DNA of 64,000 bases from Chryseobacterium daeguense DSM 19388 (GCF_000430825.1 NZ_AUMT01000013.1:62001-126000), one strand, 5' to 3'. Numbered from the stretch's first letter, positions 17,965 to 27,327 are shown. The notes: generated by a model from the sequence alone, not told the origin. Made by a program: numbers and translations.

Positions 17965-18357
17965 TTAGAACAGTGGAAGTTTAGGTTTTTCTACAGTTTT
18001 ATAATGTGTATACTTTTTAGGAATTGGTTTAAAAGCTTCATGCAGGAACGCTATCTTTTTACCTTTGAAATCGCAAACCCAAACATCATTTTCAGGCATC
18101 CTATTTTTTTCGGTAATTAAATACCACCCATTATTATTTTTTAAGTCCTCAAGAGCTTTTCCTAAACCTAATGGTCTAACAGGAACTAAATCATTTCTCG
18201 TAGTTCTAAATGAGAATATTTCATAACCATGCAGGAAAGTTTCATTTCCGTGATCATAGAAATTAGAAAATCCATCACTATCTATACCATAATCGCTACG
18301 GTTGATTCTTTCAAAATCTTCTCCGTAAAATTGTTTTATCAAGTCTGATTCTGTCAT
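17965..18357 (-). CDS. hypothetical phage protein
   Basis: This is a 130-residue protein with a C-terminal segment (WYLITEKNRMPENDVWVCDF) that loosely resembles the DUF551-type W-x-x-V-xx-RLP pattern. The rest is not recognised. It is the last gene of the early or middle operon, before the late promoter. Confidence 0.5.
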   Translation of the reverse strand: MTESDLIKQFYGEDFERINRSDYGIDSDGFSNFYDHGNETFLHGYEIFSFRTTRNDLVPVRPLGLGKALEDLKNNNGWYLITEKNRMPENDVWVCDFKGKKIAFLHEAFKPIPKKYTHYKTVEKPKLPLF

Positions 18358-18375
18358 GTTGTTTGTTTTAGTTTG

Positions 18376-18678
18376 TTAATCCAAAATATTTGGAGCATTA
18401 TTTTTAATTTCATAAATTATACTTTCGCAATTCATAATTAAATTACCTCTGGTCTCTTGTAATTTCTCATCATATGGTAGATTTTGAATCAAATCTATCG
18501 CATCGGTTAATAGCTCTGTCATTTCATCCTCACGATCGGGAACTTCTTCGACCCATTCGGGTTCTGGAAAATCTGTTCGTGCTACATGCTTATTTTTAAG
18601 CATTATAGGATGCATTTGAATATATTCTTTACCAGGTATTAAATCTTTGTATTTTACTTTGATAAATTTTGTTTTCAT
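18376..18678 (-). CDS. hypothetical phage protein
   Basis: This encodes 100 residues. The start (KVKYKDLIPGKEYIQ) is beta-strand-like and the second half is helical. No family is recognised. It is close to its neighbours in the same operon. Confidence 0.5.
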   Translation of the reverse strand: MKTKFIKVKYKDLIPGKEYIQMHPIMLKNKHVARTDFPEPEWVEEVPDREDEMTELLTDAIDLIQNLPYDEKLQETRGNLIMNCESIIYEIKNNAPNILD

Positions 18679-18684
18679 ATATTT

Positions 18685-19101
18685 TTATTTTTCAAATTCC
18701 CAAAAAGATAATTTTCCTTTTACATTAAAAATTGGCTTATCGTAAAACACTGCGTTTGCCAAAACCCAGTTATAAATTGGTTTCGGTTTTACATTTAAAA
18801 TTACAGATAATTGAAAATCAGATTCGCTTATTTTCTCCGCCCAAATACTCTCATGATTGATTACGCAATCGATAACATCAACCTCGCCGATGATTGCGGA
18901 GTATAAATCCCATTGACGACAATCACTGATTCCAACTAATTTTCTTTGCTGCGAATTAAGATCATTCCAGCTTGCAGGTTTAGATGATGCATGAATATAT
19001 ATCCGGCCACGGAAATTTGTTTTCCAAGTTCTGTTTTCGATATCCTTAATTCCATTAGCTATGAGTGATGCCCAAGGCTGTTTAATTGATAAGGCTTTCA
19101 T
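18685..19101 (-). CDS. ASCH domain protein
   Basis: This 138-residue protein opens with ALSIKQPWASLIANGIKDIE and NRTWKTNFRGRIYIHAS, the hallmark start of the ASCH fold, which is related to PUA domains and binds RNA or nucleotides. The family is found in phages and in RNA-modification contexts. The exact ligand is not known here. Confidence 0.8.
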   Translation of the reverse strand: MKALSIKQPWASLIANGIKDIENRTWKTNFRGRIYIHASSKPASWNDLNSQQRKLVGISDCRQWDLYSAIIGEVDVIDCVINHESIWAEKISESDFQLSVILNVKPKPIYNWVLANAVFYDKPIFNVKGKLSFWEFEK

Positions 19102-19104
19102 ATT

Positions 19105-19317
19105 TTAAGGTTTTAGTATTAACAGTAAAAATTCATCGTCGTTTTTCATGAGTTCAATTTTTTCCTTATCCGGAACTTTTGAAGCAGCTATATCTATGAT
19201 TTTGTAAACTTTTTTAGCTTGACAATCGGTAATTTTCATTAACAATGTGAAAACATAATCGTTTTTGATTGCCAGTACGTCTCCATATTGAGACAATTCG
19301 ATGGTTAATTCTTCCAT
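19105..19317 (-). CDS. hypothetical small phage protein
   Basis: This is a 70-residue acidic protein with several beta strands and no recognised family. It is 4 nt from the ASCH gene and 22 nt downstream of the PAPS-reductase-like gene. Confidence 0.5.
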   Translation of the reverse strand: MEELTIELSQYGDVLAIKNDYVFTLLMKITDCQAKKVYKIIDIAASKVPDKEKIELMKNDDEFLLLILKP

Positions 19318-19339
19318 ATTATTTTAATTTAAAATTGTT

Positions 19340-20263
19340 TTAATTATCGATCCCACACTGGGAAAATACTTCACAGCTTTCCTCATCATCAAAGAATGAT
19401 AATTGTAAATCCTCTGAGGAACTGTCATCTTTGATTTTCTTTTTTAATTGTTCTGCCCTTTTTCTGATATCTTCAACTGTGGAATTTTCTCTGAAAATTT
19501 TGATTGGTAATTCCGGTAGTGGCTTTCCTTCTTTTTTCAGTTTTCTTTTTTTACTTTCCGGAATGTAGTAGCCATATTTATTCTGAAGGTATTCGGCAAA
19601 TTCAAACTTCCAAGGATCATCGATCATTATTTGAGCTTGTTTATCTAAGTTTCGTTTGTAGCAATCACAGCAATTGCCTTCCCATCCTTTTAGATTTAAT
19701 CTGAACGGTTGCTGAGCAAACCAAAAATTAACATGCTTTTTTGTAAATGGTTTCCAAGATACAAGCGGATATTTTAAATTATACTCGCTTTTTCCTGAAC
19801 TCATACGATCAAACTCATCAACTCGGATCCCGATGAAAGTGTCGTAATCTTTCTTTTTAAATCCGATACTTTTCATGTAAGAATGAATCGGTCTCTCTTT
19901 CAATTCTCTGGTTGAAAACTTTGAAGAAATGTTCGGTAAACCATATTTTTTCACCATCATTTCGTAAGGAGTATTGTCTCTTAGTTTCCAGTCCTGATTG
20001 CGTGTAGCAGTTTCAAAAGTAACGATCCTGTGAGTTGTTCCTTTTCTTTGATTTAAATGAATTTCGGCTTCAACCCAAATAATTTCACAACCGAAGTGCT
20101 CTCCAATTTTTCTGACAAATTCAAGGGTTTCATCATTCTCTCTACCAGTATTGGCGAAAATAACAGTGAAATCATATTCGTCACTTTTATTCTGCAGCAA
20201 CCACCAAAGCATGAAAGCTGAGGATTCACCACCAGAAAATGATATAAGTCCTTTTTTCTTCAT
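19340..20263 (-). CDS. PAPS-reductase-family PP-loop protein
   Basis: This 307-residue protein has the PP-loop SFSGGESSA at residues 8-16, so it should bind ATP or an adenylated substrate and cleave it with release of pyrophosphate. A cysteine cluster (GNCCDCYKRN around residue 210) could hold a metal or an iron-sulfur cluster. Members of this family reduce sulfate adenylates, or, as in DndC, take part in DNA phosphorothioation; many phages encode uncharacterised members. It shares a base with the end of the PcfJ-like gene (TAATG), so the two are translationally coupled. Confidence 0.8.
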   Translation of the reverse strand: MKKKGLISFSGGESSAFMLWWLLQNKSDEYDFTVIFANTGRENDETLEFVRKIGEHFGCEIIWVEAEIHLNQRKGTTHRIVTFETATRNQDWKLRDNTPYEMMVKKYGLPNISSKFSTRELKERPIHSYMKSIGFKKKDYDTFIGIRVDEFDRMSSGKSEYNLKYPLVSWKPFTKKHVNFWFAQQPFRLNLKGWEGNCCDCYKRNLDKQAQIMIDDPWKFEFAEYLQNKYGYYIPESKKRKLKKEGKPLPELPIKIFRENSTVEDIRKRAEQLKKKIKDDSSSEDLQLSFFDDEESCEVFSQCGIDN

Positions 20264-21594
20264 TATGCGCTGATTAATTGTTTTCTTTTAGGATTTCTTT
20301 TATTTATTATCTGCTTAATTTTTGGAACATTTTTAAGTATTAAGTCTTCGATCTTTTTACTGTGTTTGCTTTTTTTATGCTTTAAGCCATGACTTTGACG
20401 AATTATAAATGTTCTTAAATCAAATTCAATAGTTTCTATTTTTACACCCTCATATCTTGCTGAAAATATGAGACTGTTTTTTTTATTATAATAGCTATTG
20501 GCATAAACGCAATGGTGAAACAATTTTCCCTCTTCGTAAAACTCCTGTACATTCTGTAATGGTCGAACGCTTAATTTTCCTGAAGTAAATTCAAGTCCTA
20601 AAAATTTTCCTTTTTCTCTTTGGTATTGCGGTTGTGCAGTATCAATTCTTTTTTTATCACTAATTCCGGTAACTTCCAGTTCTTTCTTAATTTTCAGATT
20701 GATATAATAATCATGAGCTTTTACAAAATCTTCCGGACAAACGTAATATTTGTTATGAAGATCTTTATCTAAAAAAGCTAAGGCTTCAATGTAATCCCTA
20801 TATGATTCCGTATGCTCTTTTTTTATTTTGTACTTATTTCTAAAACATATTCTGAGCGCTGGCCAGTACTCTTCAATGTCTTCATTCGTCCATTGCTCAA
20901 TGATATTGATATAGCCTAATTTCAACAATGTTTCTGTTTTAGGGCATTTCTCCAGCTTATTTATTAAAGTTGAAAATTGGATATCTTCTAATCGTTTTGC
21001 AGTAATTCCTCTCTTTAGAAGATCAGAACGGAATTTTGATTCTGGCAGAAAAAACCAAGGAAAAGGATCATAATTTTTATTCGTATAGTAAGTAATACTA
21101 AATCCAACTTTACGAATTTCTAATGAGCCACAATATCCCCCAGTATATCCGCTTTCTATCATAGAATTGATAACAACCTTCTTACTATTTCCATCATACC
21201 AACGTTGATTAATTTCCCAGCAAACAATATCTTTTGGCTCTCCTTTTCTGTATCTCACTCTGGTGTAAAAACATCTGGTCACTTGAAAATCGTAAATTCC
21301 TTCTTTTATTACAGAAGCCAATGCAAATATTCTTAACTCTGTATGATCTTTTATTTGCCTTGTATTTTTTACTTTTAGTTTTGATTGACAGGTAGGGCAG
21401 GTTACTTTTTCATTGGAAATAAGTTTCATATCTACATTTGAACCACATTCCAGACAAAATGCTTTATGTTTTGTTGCATAGCATAATTTAGGATATAGTC
21501 GATCAACGGCATAAGAAATCTGTTCTGCTGTTAATCTTGGTAGTTTATTTTCTAACTCCTTTACGGCTATTTCTATTTTGGTTTTTGGTTTCAT
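20263..21594 (-). CDS. PcfJ-like protein
   Basis: This 443-residue protein has a zinc-ribbon-like N-terminus (Cys47/50 and Cys66/69) and a C-terminal region with EFYEEGKLFHHCVYANSYY and a final HGLKHKKSKH stretch. That region is the conserved PcfJ core, named after a gene of the conjugative plasmid pCF10 and common in Bacteroidota mobile elements. Its biochemical role is unknown. It comes directly after a PcfK-like gene (2-nt gap) and before the PP-loop gene. Confidence 0.75.
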   Translation of the reverse strand: MKPKTKIEIAVKELENKLPRLTAEQISYAVDRLYPKLCYATKHKAFCLECGSNVDMKLISNEKVTCPTCQSKLKVKNTRQIKDHTELRIFALASVIKEGIYDFQVTRCFYTRVRYRKGEPKDIVCWEINQRWYDGNSKKVVINSMIESGYTGGYCGSLEIRKVGFSITYYTNKNYDPFPWFFLPESKFRSDLLKRGITAKRLEDIQFSTLINKLEKCPKTETLLKLGYINIIEQWTNEDIEEYWPALRICFRNKYKIKKEHTESYRDYIEALAFLDKDLHNKYYVCPEDFVKAHDYYINLKIKKELEVTGISDKKRIDTAQPQYQREKGKFLGLEFTSGKLSVRPLQNVQEFYEEGKLFHHCVYANSYYNKKNSLIFSARYEGVKIETIEFDLRTFIIRQSHGLKHKKSKHSKKIEDLILKNVPKIKQIINKRNPKRKQLISA

Positions 21595-21596
21595 AA

Positions 21597-22025
21597 CTAA
21601 GACATTAATTCAAAAAGTGATAACTGAGTTCCATCGGCAGGTTTTTCTTCCTTTTTAGGTTTTTTAGGTTTAGCTTCCTGTTTGGGATTTGCTGCAACAT
21701 TTGCACGCTCTGGAGTTTTTCGTGGCGGATTATTTTTGTTAATCTCAGCAACTTGCTCTGCGGTTCCACCAACAACGACATGTCCAGATACCTTGGCAAT
21801 TTTTTTCAAATCTTTGGTCAAATAATATGTTTTAGCCAATGTAAATACCTCATCATTTGTCATGGCATGAACTCCTAATTTTTTTACCTCTCCCATGATG
21901 TATGCGCAGCAGTCTGTAAGATTTTTATCTTTATTCTGAACTGCTGTGGCCAATTCTGGATCGTTATTGATTTCAGCATCTAAATACGTTTTAATAGCTG
22001 TTTCAAATGGATTACTTGCTTTCAT
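21597..22025 (-). CDS. PcfK-like protein
   Basis: This 142-residue protein has the PcfK-type layout: an N-terminal helical domain (PFETAIKTYLDAEINNDPEL, later TDCCAYIMGEVKKLGVHAMT), followed by a low-complexity Lys/Pro region and an ending QLSLFELMS. It is paired with PcfJ two bases downstream, as in many Bacteroidota elements. The function is unknown; the pair is probably co-expressed. Confidence 0.7.
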   Translation of the reverse strand: MKASNPFETAIKTYLDAEINNDPELATAVQNKDKNLTDCCAYIMGEVKKLGVHAMTNDEVFTLAKTYYLTKDLKKIAKVSGHVVVGGTAEQVAEINKNNPPRKTPERANVAANPKQEAKPKKPKKEEKPADGTQLSLFELMS

Positions 22026-22039
22026 ATAGTGGTTTTATG

Positions 22040-24556
22040 TTAAAATTCTAAGTGTTCTATTGAATCAAAAAATTCAGTGATATCGTTTATATAGCTGAGA
22101 TCAATTCTTCGGAAATCTTTATAGTTTCCACGATGATAACCGTCCTGAATTCTTATGATCTTACACCAGACTTTTGTGCCGGCTCTCTCAAATGTGCATC
22201 CAGGTAAAATGATCTCTCCAGTCAATTTGTATTTACTATTTCTGTTGTAAAAGAAATCGTCAAGTCTTTTCTGCATTGCTGGACCATTCGGTACAATTGC
22301 TAAAATTTCACCGCCCCAATATTCTAAATGCTTACAGGCTTTTATGATGTGTTCCATTGCTGTTTTTCCGGAAGCTCCAAAAGGAGGATTCATTGCGATC
22401 TTATTGAACTTATTACTGATGTGATAATTTTCAAATGCAATATTGTGAACCTTCCCTGTAGCATTTATTGATAACTCAGAAGCCAGATAATGGCTCGGCT
22501 CAATAAAATGATTATTTGTATTTCCCGGGAAAAATCTTCCGATCGCTCCATGTCCGGCAGACGGCTCCAGTAAATTTTCATTTGCTTCTGGATTCAACCA
22601 CTCAACCATCTTCATTCCCAGCGGTTCCGGAGTAGCAAAATAATCGACACCTTCTCTGGCTTTATTGGATGAGGTTTTCTTACCACGTGCGAAATAGAAT
22701 GTTTTAGCCTTATCAAATTCCGATATCGTGAATAAAAATCTGTCAGCTTCTTTTCCTCCTGTTCCCTGATTTGTATTTGGCTCGTCGGTGTGGGCGTTTT
22801 TATATCCTTCTTTGAATGCCGTTTCCAGATCACGGGCGAGATTTCCCATCGCAAGATTTTCAGCCGTTTTTGATCTCTGCGCAATCTTAGTCGCAAATGC
22901 ATATCTTTCCGTAGTGGTTTGGATCGTAGCATACTCGTAAATCGCATTACTTCTTAAACCTTCTCTGTATATCCTGCCTTCGGTTTGGATCGCCTGAGTA
23001 GGAGCTGTAGGAAGTCCTAAGTTGATTAATACTCTTTGGTGTTTTCCTGACCTATCGTGAAGTGAAATCCCTTCCTGTCCTGCCTTGATTTGAACAATAA
23101 TTAAATTGGTGTCCGAATCGTCCTCGTTAAACTCATCTATGTATCTGCTGCGGAGTTTTTTATTAATAGTTCCGTTGAACTCTTTCGCCTCCGGAAAATA
23201 TCTTTTTAAAGTTTCCCTAACATTGATCAGATCATTAAGGTTTAAATTCCAAAAGTGAGAGTATTCGTCTCTGAAGTTTGAAATTTCAATATCAAGTTCA
23301 GGGTTGTAATCTTCATCTTTATCCAGGAACTCGTCACTGTGAAACTGAAAAGGGTGAGAGGGTAGAGAATTATTGTAATTGTGAAAAACAACTACCTTTC
23401 TTCCCATTTTCAAATGCTGATAAATTCTTTTCGGGATCTCTCTGGCTTTTATACATTCCAACAGCTGGGTAATGTACAGGTGATTATGTTTTTTATGAAT
23501 TCTGTCACTAAGGATCGGATATTTATCACAGAACGTCTGATCCCAGAACAGCTCAAATCCCGATTCAATTTCTTTTCCGATCTCAGAATCCAGCGTAATA
23601 AATTCACGCGAATAATCATAATCTAAATTAATCTGTCGGGTAGACATTACACCGAGCTCTCTCTGTCTCTCGAAAAAATTTCTCTCCATCAGGTTTTGAT
23701 CGACACCACTTTCCGGAATGGTGCATTTGTTGTACCTCATCCGATATCCGAAATTCTCAACCATGAATTTGCTCCAGCCTGTCGGCACATTATATCCATC
23801 TTCATAGCTTGGATCTTCTATCGTTTCATTGATCTCAAACAAACAACCGTCTGCATATTTTATTGATTTATGGTAGGCGAAAGGAGTTGCTGAAAGAAAA
23901 ACAACTTTTGTTCTATCAACTATTTCAGTAACAATTTTCTTGAAAAGCTCTTTGTTGAAAACTTCTCTACCATATTCATCTGTAGAGTAGAGAGCAGATG
24001 ATTTTCTGATTTTGGTTTTTACAACAGATGGAACTTTTACAATTTCCTGATGCTGCATATAGTACGAAGTGGAAATCCCCTGTGCGTTTTGGTTCAAATA
24101 ATGGCTTTCATCATAAATAACCAAATCAAATTCTCTAGTTAACAGCGCCTGATTCTGGTAGAAATTTGCATAGGTTGTCACACTTATTTCAAATCCGGGA
24201 TCGTGAACTCCGGAAAGATGATGAACGTTTAAATCAAAGACCTCAGCTTCTTTTTTCCAGTCAGTACATTTTTTTTCGGTAGGAACAATTATTAAAATAT
24301 TTCTTTTGTCCTGAGCAAAGAATCGTTTCGCAATACCAAGGCCAACAAAAGTTTTTCCTGTTCCGGTTCCGTTGGTGAATAAATATCCTTTACCAATTTT
24401 AAACCTGTTTTCTGCGAAACTTATATCTTCTGCCTGTGTATCGAAAAGAAAAGGCATCATGTTTTTAATATTTCCAGGATCACCCAGAATTATTGAAGAA
24501 ACATTTTGTGTCGCCTCAAAATCAAATGATAATTGTGTGTACTTACCTTCAAACAT
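22040..24556 (-). CDS. SF2 helicase fused to a DNA methyltransferase
   Basis: This 838-residue protein is a fusion. The N-terminal part has helicase motif I TNGTGTGKT (61-69) and a DESH box (149-152), and about residue 220 has LSATPFAY. The C-terminal part has a methyltransferase SAM-binding motif LLEPSAGHGAIG (about 662-673) and the catalytic NPPF at 723-726, which marks adenine-N6 or related amino-methyltransferases. Helicase-methyltransferase fusions on phages can protect phage DNA from restriction. It may methylate phage DNA as it is unwound. The next gene (PcfK-like) starts 15 nt downstream. Confidence 0.85.
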   Translation of the reverse strand: MFEGKYTQLSFDFEATQNVSSIILGDPGNIKNMMPFLFDTQAEDISFAENRFKIGKGYLFTNGTGTGKTFVGLGIAKRFFAQDKRNILIIVPTEKKCTDWKKEAEVFDLNVHHLSGVHDPGFEISVTTYANFYQNQALLTREFDLVIYDESHYLNQNAQGISTSYYMQHQEIVKVPSVVKTKIRKSSALYSTDEYGREVFNKELFKKIVTEIVDRTKVVFLSATPFAYHKSIKYADGCLFEINETIEDPSYEDGYNVPTGWSKFMVENFGYRMRYNKCTIPESGVDQNLMERNFFERQRELGVMSTRQINLDYDYSREFITLDSEIGKEIESGFELFWDQTFCDKYPILSDRIHKKHNHLYITQLLECIKAREIPKRIYQHLKMGRKVVVFHNYNNSLPSHPFQFHSDEFLDKDEDYNPELDIEISNFRDEYSHFWNLNLNDLINVRETLKRYFPEAKEFNGTINKKLRSRYIDEFNEDDSDTNLIIVQIKAGQEGISLHDRSGKHQRVLINLGLPTAPTQAIQTEGRIYREGLRSNAIYEYATIQTTTERYAFATKIAQRSKTAENLAMGNLARDLETAFKEGYKNAHTDEPNTNQGTGGKEADRFLFTISEFDKAKTFYFARGKKTSSNKAREGVDYFATPEPLGMKMVEWLNPEANENLLEPSAGHGAIGRFFPGNTNNHFIEPSHYLASELSINATGKVHNIAFENYHISNKFNKIAMNPPFGASGKTAMEHIIKACKHLEYWGGEILAIVPNGPAMQKRLDDFFYNRNSKYKLTGEIILPGCTFERAGTKVWCKIIRIQDGYHRGNYKDFRRIDLSYINDITEFFDSIEHLEF

Positions 24557-24565
24557 CGTTTTTTT

Positions 24566-25015
24566 TTAATTGAGAGTTTCAAACTCTATCTCTATTCTTG
24601 GGACTAATCCGTAGATTTTTTCAACATTGGAAATTTTACATATCTGAGAATCATTCAGAAAAACAATTCCCTGCAGCGCATCAAATAATGGCTTATTTAG
24701 GTTGTCTGTCAGATCAGGCTTTACATCTTTGTAGAAAACTTTGCCTTGCTCCAGTTCCTTCAGCTTATATTTCGGCCAGTTTTTTTGTGGAGCAAAAACA
24801 TAAAGAAGTTTTTTCACATGGATTGCTCCGGAATAAGGTGCAAAACCTGCTGGAAGTTGTGATTTTACATCGTAAGCAATATTTTTTTCATTTCGCTTAA
24901 CCTCAGCAGTTTGGTAATGCTGAACGTAGACCTTATTGTTTTTTGTTCTCGCTACTCTTGATCTTACCGACTGTTTTGGCTGTGGAGTTCCTAAGATTTT
25001 TAATTTCAGATTCAT
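24566..25015 (-). CDS. RusA-family Holliday junction resolvase
   Basis: This 149-residue protein carries the RusA signature (KPDLTDNLNKPLFDALQG, then NDSQI), with the acidic residues that bind the metal and cut the junction. The usual DL-DN arrangement is here DLTDN, one residue longer than in E. coli RusA. It resolves branched DNA in phage recombination or replication. Confidence 0.85.
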   Translation of the reverse strand: MNLKLKILGTPQPKQSVRSRVARTKNNKVYVQHYQTAEVKRNEKNIAYDVKSQLPAGFAPYSGAIHVKKLLYVFAPQKNWPKYKLKELEQGKVFYKDVKPDLTDNLNKPLFDALQGIVFLNDSQICKISNVEKIYGLVPRIEIEFETLN

Positions 25016-25115
25016 TTACTTCAATTTTGTAGTTATTGTAATTACTTTTTTCTCGTCTGTTTTGGACGTAAAGCTCTTGGAAAGGCTTTAGCCAGTGTGG
25101 TTTATTGTTTTTCAT
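24933..25115 (-). CDS. possible small overlapping reading frame
   Basis: This would encode 60 basic, low-complexity residues and overlaps the start of the RusA gene by 83 nt. It would fill the short gap before the RusA gene. No family is recognised, and it may be a chance reading frame. Confidence 0.3.
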   Translation of the reverse strand: MKNNKPHWLKPFQELYVQNRREKSNYNNYKIEVNESEIKNLRNSTAKTVGKIKSSENKKQ

Positions 25116-25533
25116 TTCTTAATCTTTCTATTTCTGCTCTGAGTTTGTGATTTTCTGCTCTTAACTGGAAGGATTCATAGCTCCGTCTGTTTTTTAACTC
25201 ATACACATTCTCCATAATACACATGATGTAGTTAATGTCATGACTTATCTCTTTAAAGTCTTTGTACCAGTCTTTTTTCTGATTTTCAAACATGGCCAAT
25301 ACTTCTTTTTCGTTGGCTTCATTAGATCCAGGAATTAAATTTCCTCTGGCTTTCAACATTGCTTTTTCGTCACTTTTACCGAGAAAATATTCGATCCTGC
25401 CTATTGCTTTCATCAGCTTATTTCTGACCATTAATTGAGTTTCTCTATCATCCTGAGTGTGAACTCTATCGTCCCATCCCTGACAAAACTGTCGAAAAGC
25501 TTCAACTGCTTCAGAATGGGAAATCGTCTTCAT
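25102..25533 (-). CDS. hypothetical helical phage protein
   Basis: Started at the ATG at 25,533 this is a 143-residue protein with a strongly helical C-terminus (QLRAENHKLRAEIERLRN), a coiled-coil pattern. The longer reading from a TTG at 25,575 would overlap the helicase gene further. It overlaps that gene by 23 nt. The function is unknown. Confidence 0.5.
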   Translation of the reverse strand: MKTISHSEAVEAFRQFCQGWDDRVHTQDDRETQLMVRNKLMKAIGRIEYFLGKSDEKAMLKARGNLIPGSNEANEKEVLAMFENQKKDWYKDFKEISHDINYIMCIMENVYELKNRRSYESFQLRAENHKLRAEIERLRNEKQ

Positions 25534-26605
25534 CGTCGTCTTCTGTTTGTGTTGGTTGTACTGGTCCATTTCCAAATGCCTGTTCTGGTGTAAATCTTAA
25601 ATTGTGTATATTCAAATTACTTACTGGACTACGGTCATAAAACTTTGTACAGTTGGCGAATGCGAACTTTGTCGTTTCATTTTCTACATAATACTCGTAA
25701 TATCTCCGGCTTTTCCAGTCGAAGTAAATGTCATAAATGCCCCATTTTGCAATTCCTTCTGGCTTAACTTTGAGAATGTGAACATTCGTCTGATTCTCTT
25801 TGATGATTGGTCCTTTTTCAGGATCATTATTCGGTTCCGGACGATGAACTAAAACCTGCAGCATAGCCTTCCTGTTATTGTTCTTTCCCCCATAGAATTC
25901 ATCCGCCAGTGCTAATAATTTTTTTCTCTTACCTGTTTTATGATCTAAAGTTTTCTGAGTTTCCGCCACATGATTGACTATAATGTCATATCGATTGTTT
26001 TCTTCAGCTTCCAGATTAATGCGGTTAAGACATCTTAAAACCTCATTAGCTTTTGGTTCAAAGTCTTCAATATCGTAGATCGGATCAATCACCAGACTAT
26101 CGAATTTAATTCCGTAATGCTGCTCAGCTTTAGCCAATTCCTTGTAAATATTTTCAAGGGATTGATAAGCGGAATTTTTTCGATCCTGTTTGAAAACATA
26201 AAGCTTATCCAGAAGAAAGTGCTCCGCCTCATCGGCTTCTGCATCTGTCATTGCATAAGGATTCTTTGATCCATCAGGTTTAATTTTAGAATATGGCTTA
26301 CCTTGGTATAGTCCACAGAAATGAGAAAAAACTTTCTCGACATCTCCGCTCTCTGTGGTAAAAATTGCAACCTTGAAATTGTATTTCTCGATAAGCTGCA
26401 TAACCAATTCATTTGTAAATTGAGATTTACCATGATTGGGTTCACCTCCGATCAGAATTGTAGTTTTTCTGGATCCCATCAAATACTTACCCTCATCGAA
26501 TTTATTCCAGGTTGTAAATCCAAAGTGTATCGGATCAAGCTCTCCGTTTTCACGGATGAATCTCATTCTTTGCTGAGTTCTGCCTAATAAATCTACGAAG
26601 CCCAT
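25511..26605 (-). CDS. DnaB/RecA-fold replicative helicase with acidic tail
   Basis: This 364-residue protein has a Walker A-like GGEPNHGKS (53-61), a middle part with FDSLVIDPIYDIEDF that fits Walker B, and IVNHVAETQK. This resembles phage DnaB-like ATPases that load at the replication fork. Its last residues (DDDEDDFPF) imitate the acidic tip of single-stranded DNA binding protein, which recruits replication partners. It lies directly downstream of the initiator-like gene, with a 13-nt overlap. Confidence 0.75.
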   Translation of the reverse strand: MGFVDLLGRTQQRMRFIRENGELDPIHFGFTTWNKFDEGKYLMGSRKTTILIGGEPNHGKSQFTNELVMQLIEKYNFKVAIFTTESGDVEKVFSHFCGLYQGKPYSKIKPDGSKNPYAMTDAEADEAEHFLLDKLYVFKQDRKNSAYQSLENIYKELAKAEQHYGIKFDSLVIDPIYDIEDFEPKANEVLRCLNRINLEAEENNRYDIIVNHVAETQKTLDHKTGKRKKLLALADEFYGGKNNNRKAMLQVLVHRPEPNNDPEKGPIIKENQTNVHILKVKPEGIAKWGIYDIYFDWKSRRYYEYYVENETTKFAFANCTKFYDRSPVSNLNIHNLRFTPEQAFGNGPVQPTQTEDDDEDDFPF

Positions 26606-27327
26606 GGTCCAAGAATTTCTGGTTGTAAATTATCGGCTTTTGTCACTGTTTGAGTTTTTACTCCGAATTTTCCTTCATTTCTTTTCCAAGTACCCAACCT
26701 GCCTTTTGTACTCCAAGTTTTTTCCAGTTGAAATTTCATTACTCCGGAAGCGCTTGGCTCAATCCAGTAATCGTAAAAATCTCTTACGGTTTGTTTACCG
26801 AATTCTTTTACAAAAGGTTTTAAGGAATTATAAAATTCTATTTGTGTTAATTGCTTAAATGATTTTTCAGATTCGGAATTACCAACTTCCTGTTTTTCTT
26901 TTGGAGGAACTTTAGTGGGTGGATTTTCTTTTTTACTTTCTTTATTATTTTTAGTTTTGTTTAGTTTATCTTTAGTAGACACTAAGCTCGACACATCCTC
27001 GACATGAACCTCAGCACTAACCTCTGCATAATCCTCTACATTTTTTGCATAGGTTTTTAAAGAATATTGAGCGGAAGCACTTCCGGATTTCGTTTTAAAG
27101 TCTATTAAGCCTGCTTGCTTCAATCTATTTCTCGCTGAATTAAGAGTACGAACATCTGTCAAGCCGATACTTGATAAAACCTTCTGATTGTTATGATCGA
27201 AGGATTCTCTCCAAGAACACAGATTGTTTACTTTCAATAGGTAGAAGTAAAGAGCAATCTCGGTTGATCGGAATGAATACACTTCATTCATAGTCCAGAA
27301 ATTGTTTATTAGCTTTAAGTAGTTCAT
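26593..27327 (-). CDS. phage replication initiator-like protein
   Basis: This 244-residue protein has a winged-helix-like N-terminus (residues 1-100) that fits a replication initiator, a linker rich in Lys/Ser, and a C-terminal region (EFYNSLKPFVKEFGKQTVRD, and FYDYWIEP) typical of Bacteroidota phage replication proteins. It likely recognises the phage origin and brings in the helicase encoded next. Confidence 0.65.
   Translation of the reverse strand: MNYLKLINNFWTMNEVYSFRSTEIALYFYLLKVNNLCSWRESFDHNNQKVLSSIGLTDVRTLNSARNRLKQAGLIDFKTKSGSASAQYSLKTYAKNVEDYAEVSAEVHVEDVSSLVSTKDKLNKTKNNKESKKENPPTKVPPKEKQEVGNSESEKSFKQLTQIEFYNSLKPFVKEFGKQTVRDFYDYWIEPSASGVMKFQLEKTWSTKGRLGTWKRNEGKFGVKTQTVTKADNLQPEILGPWAS

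Noticed and set aside
22040-24556. Complete restriction-modification system
   Set aside because: The fusion has helicase and methyltransferase parts but no nuclease motif, and no nuclease partner is adjacent.
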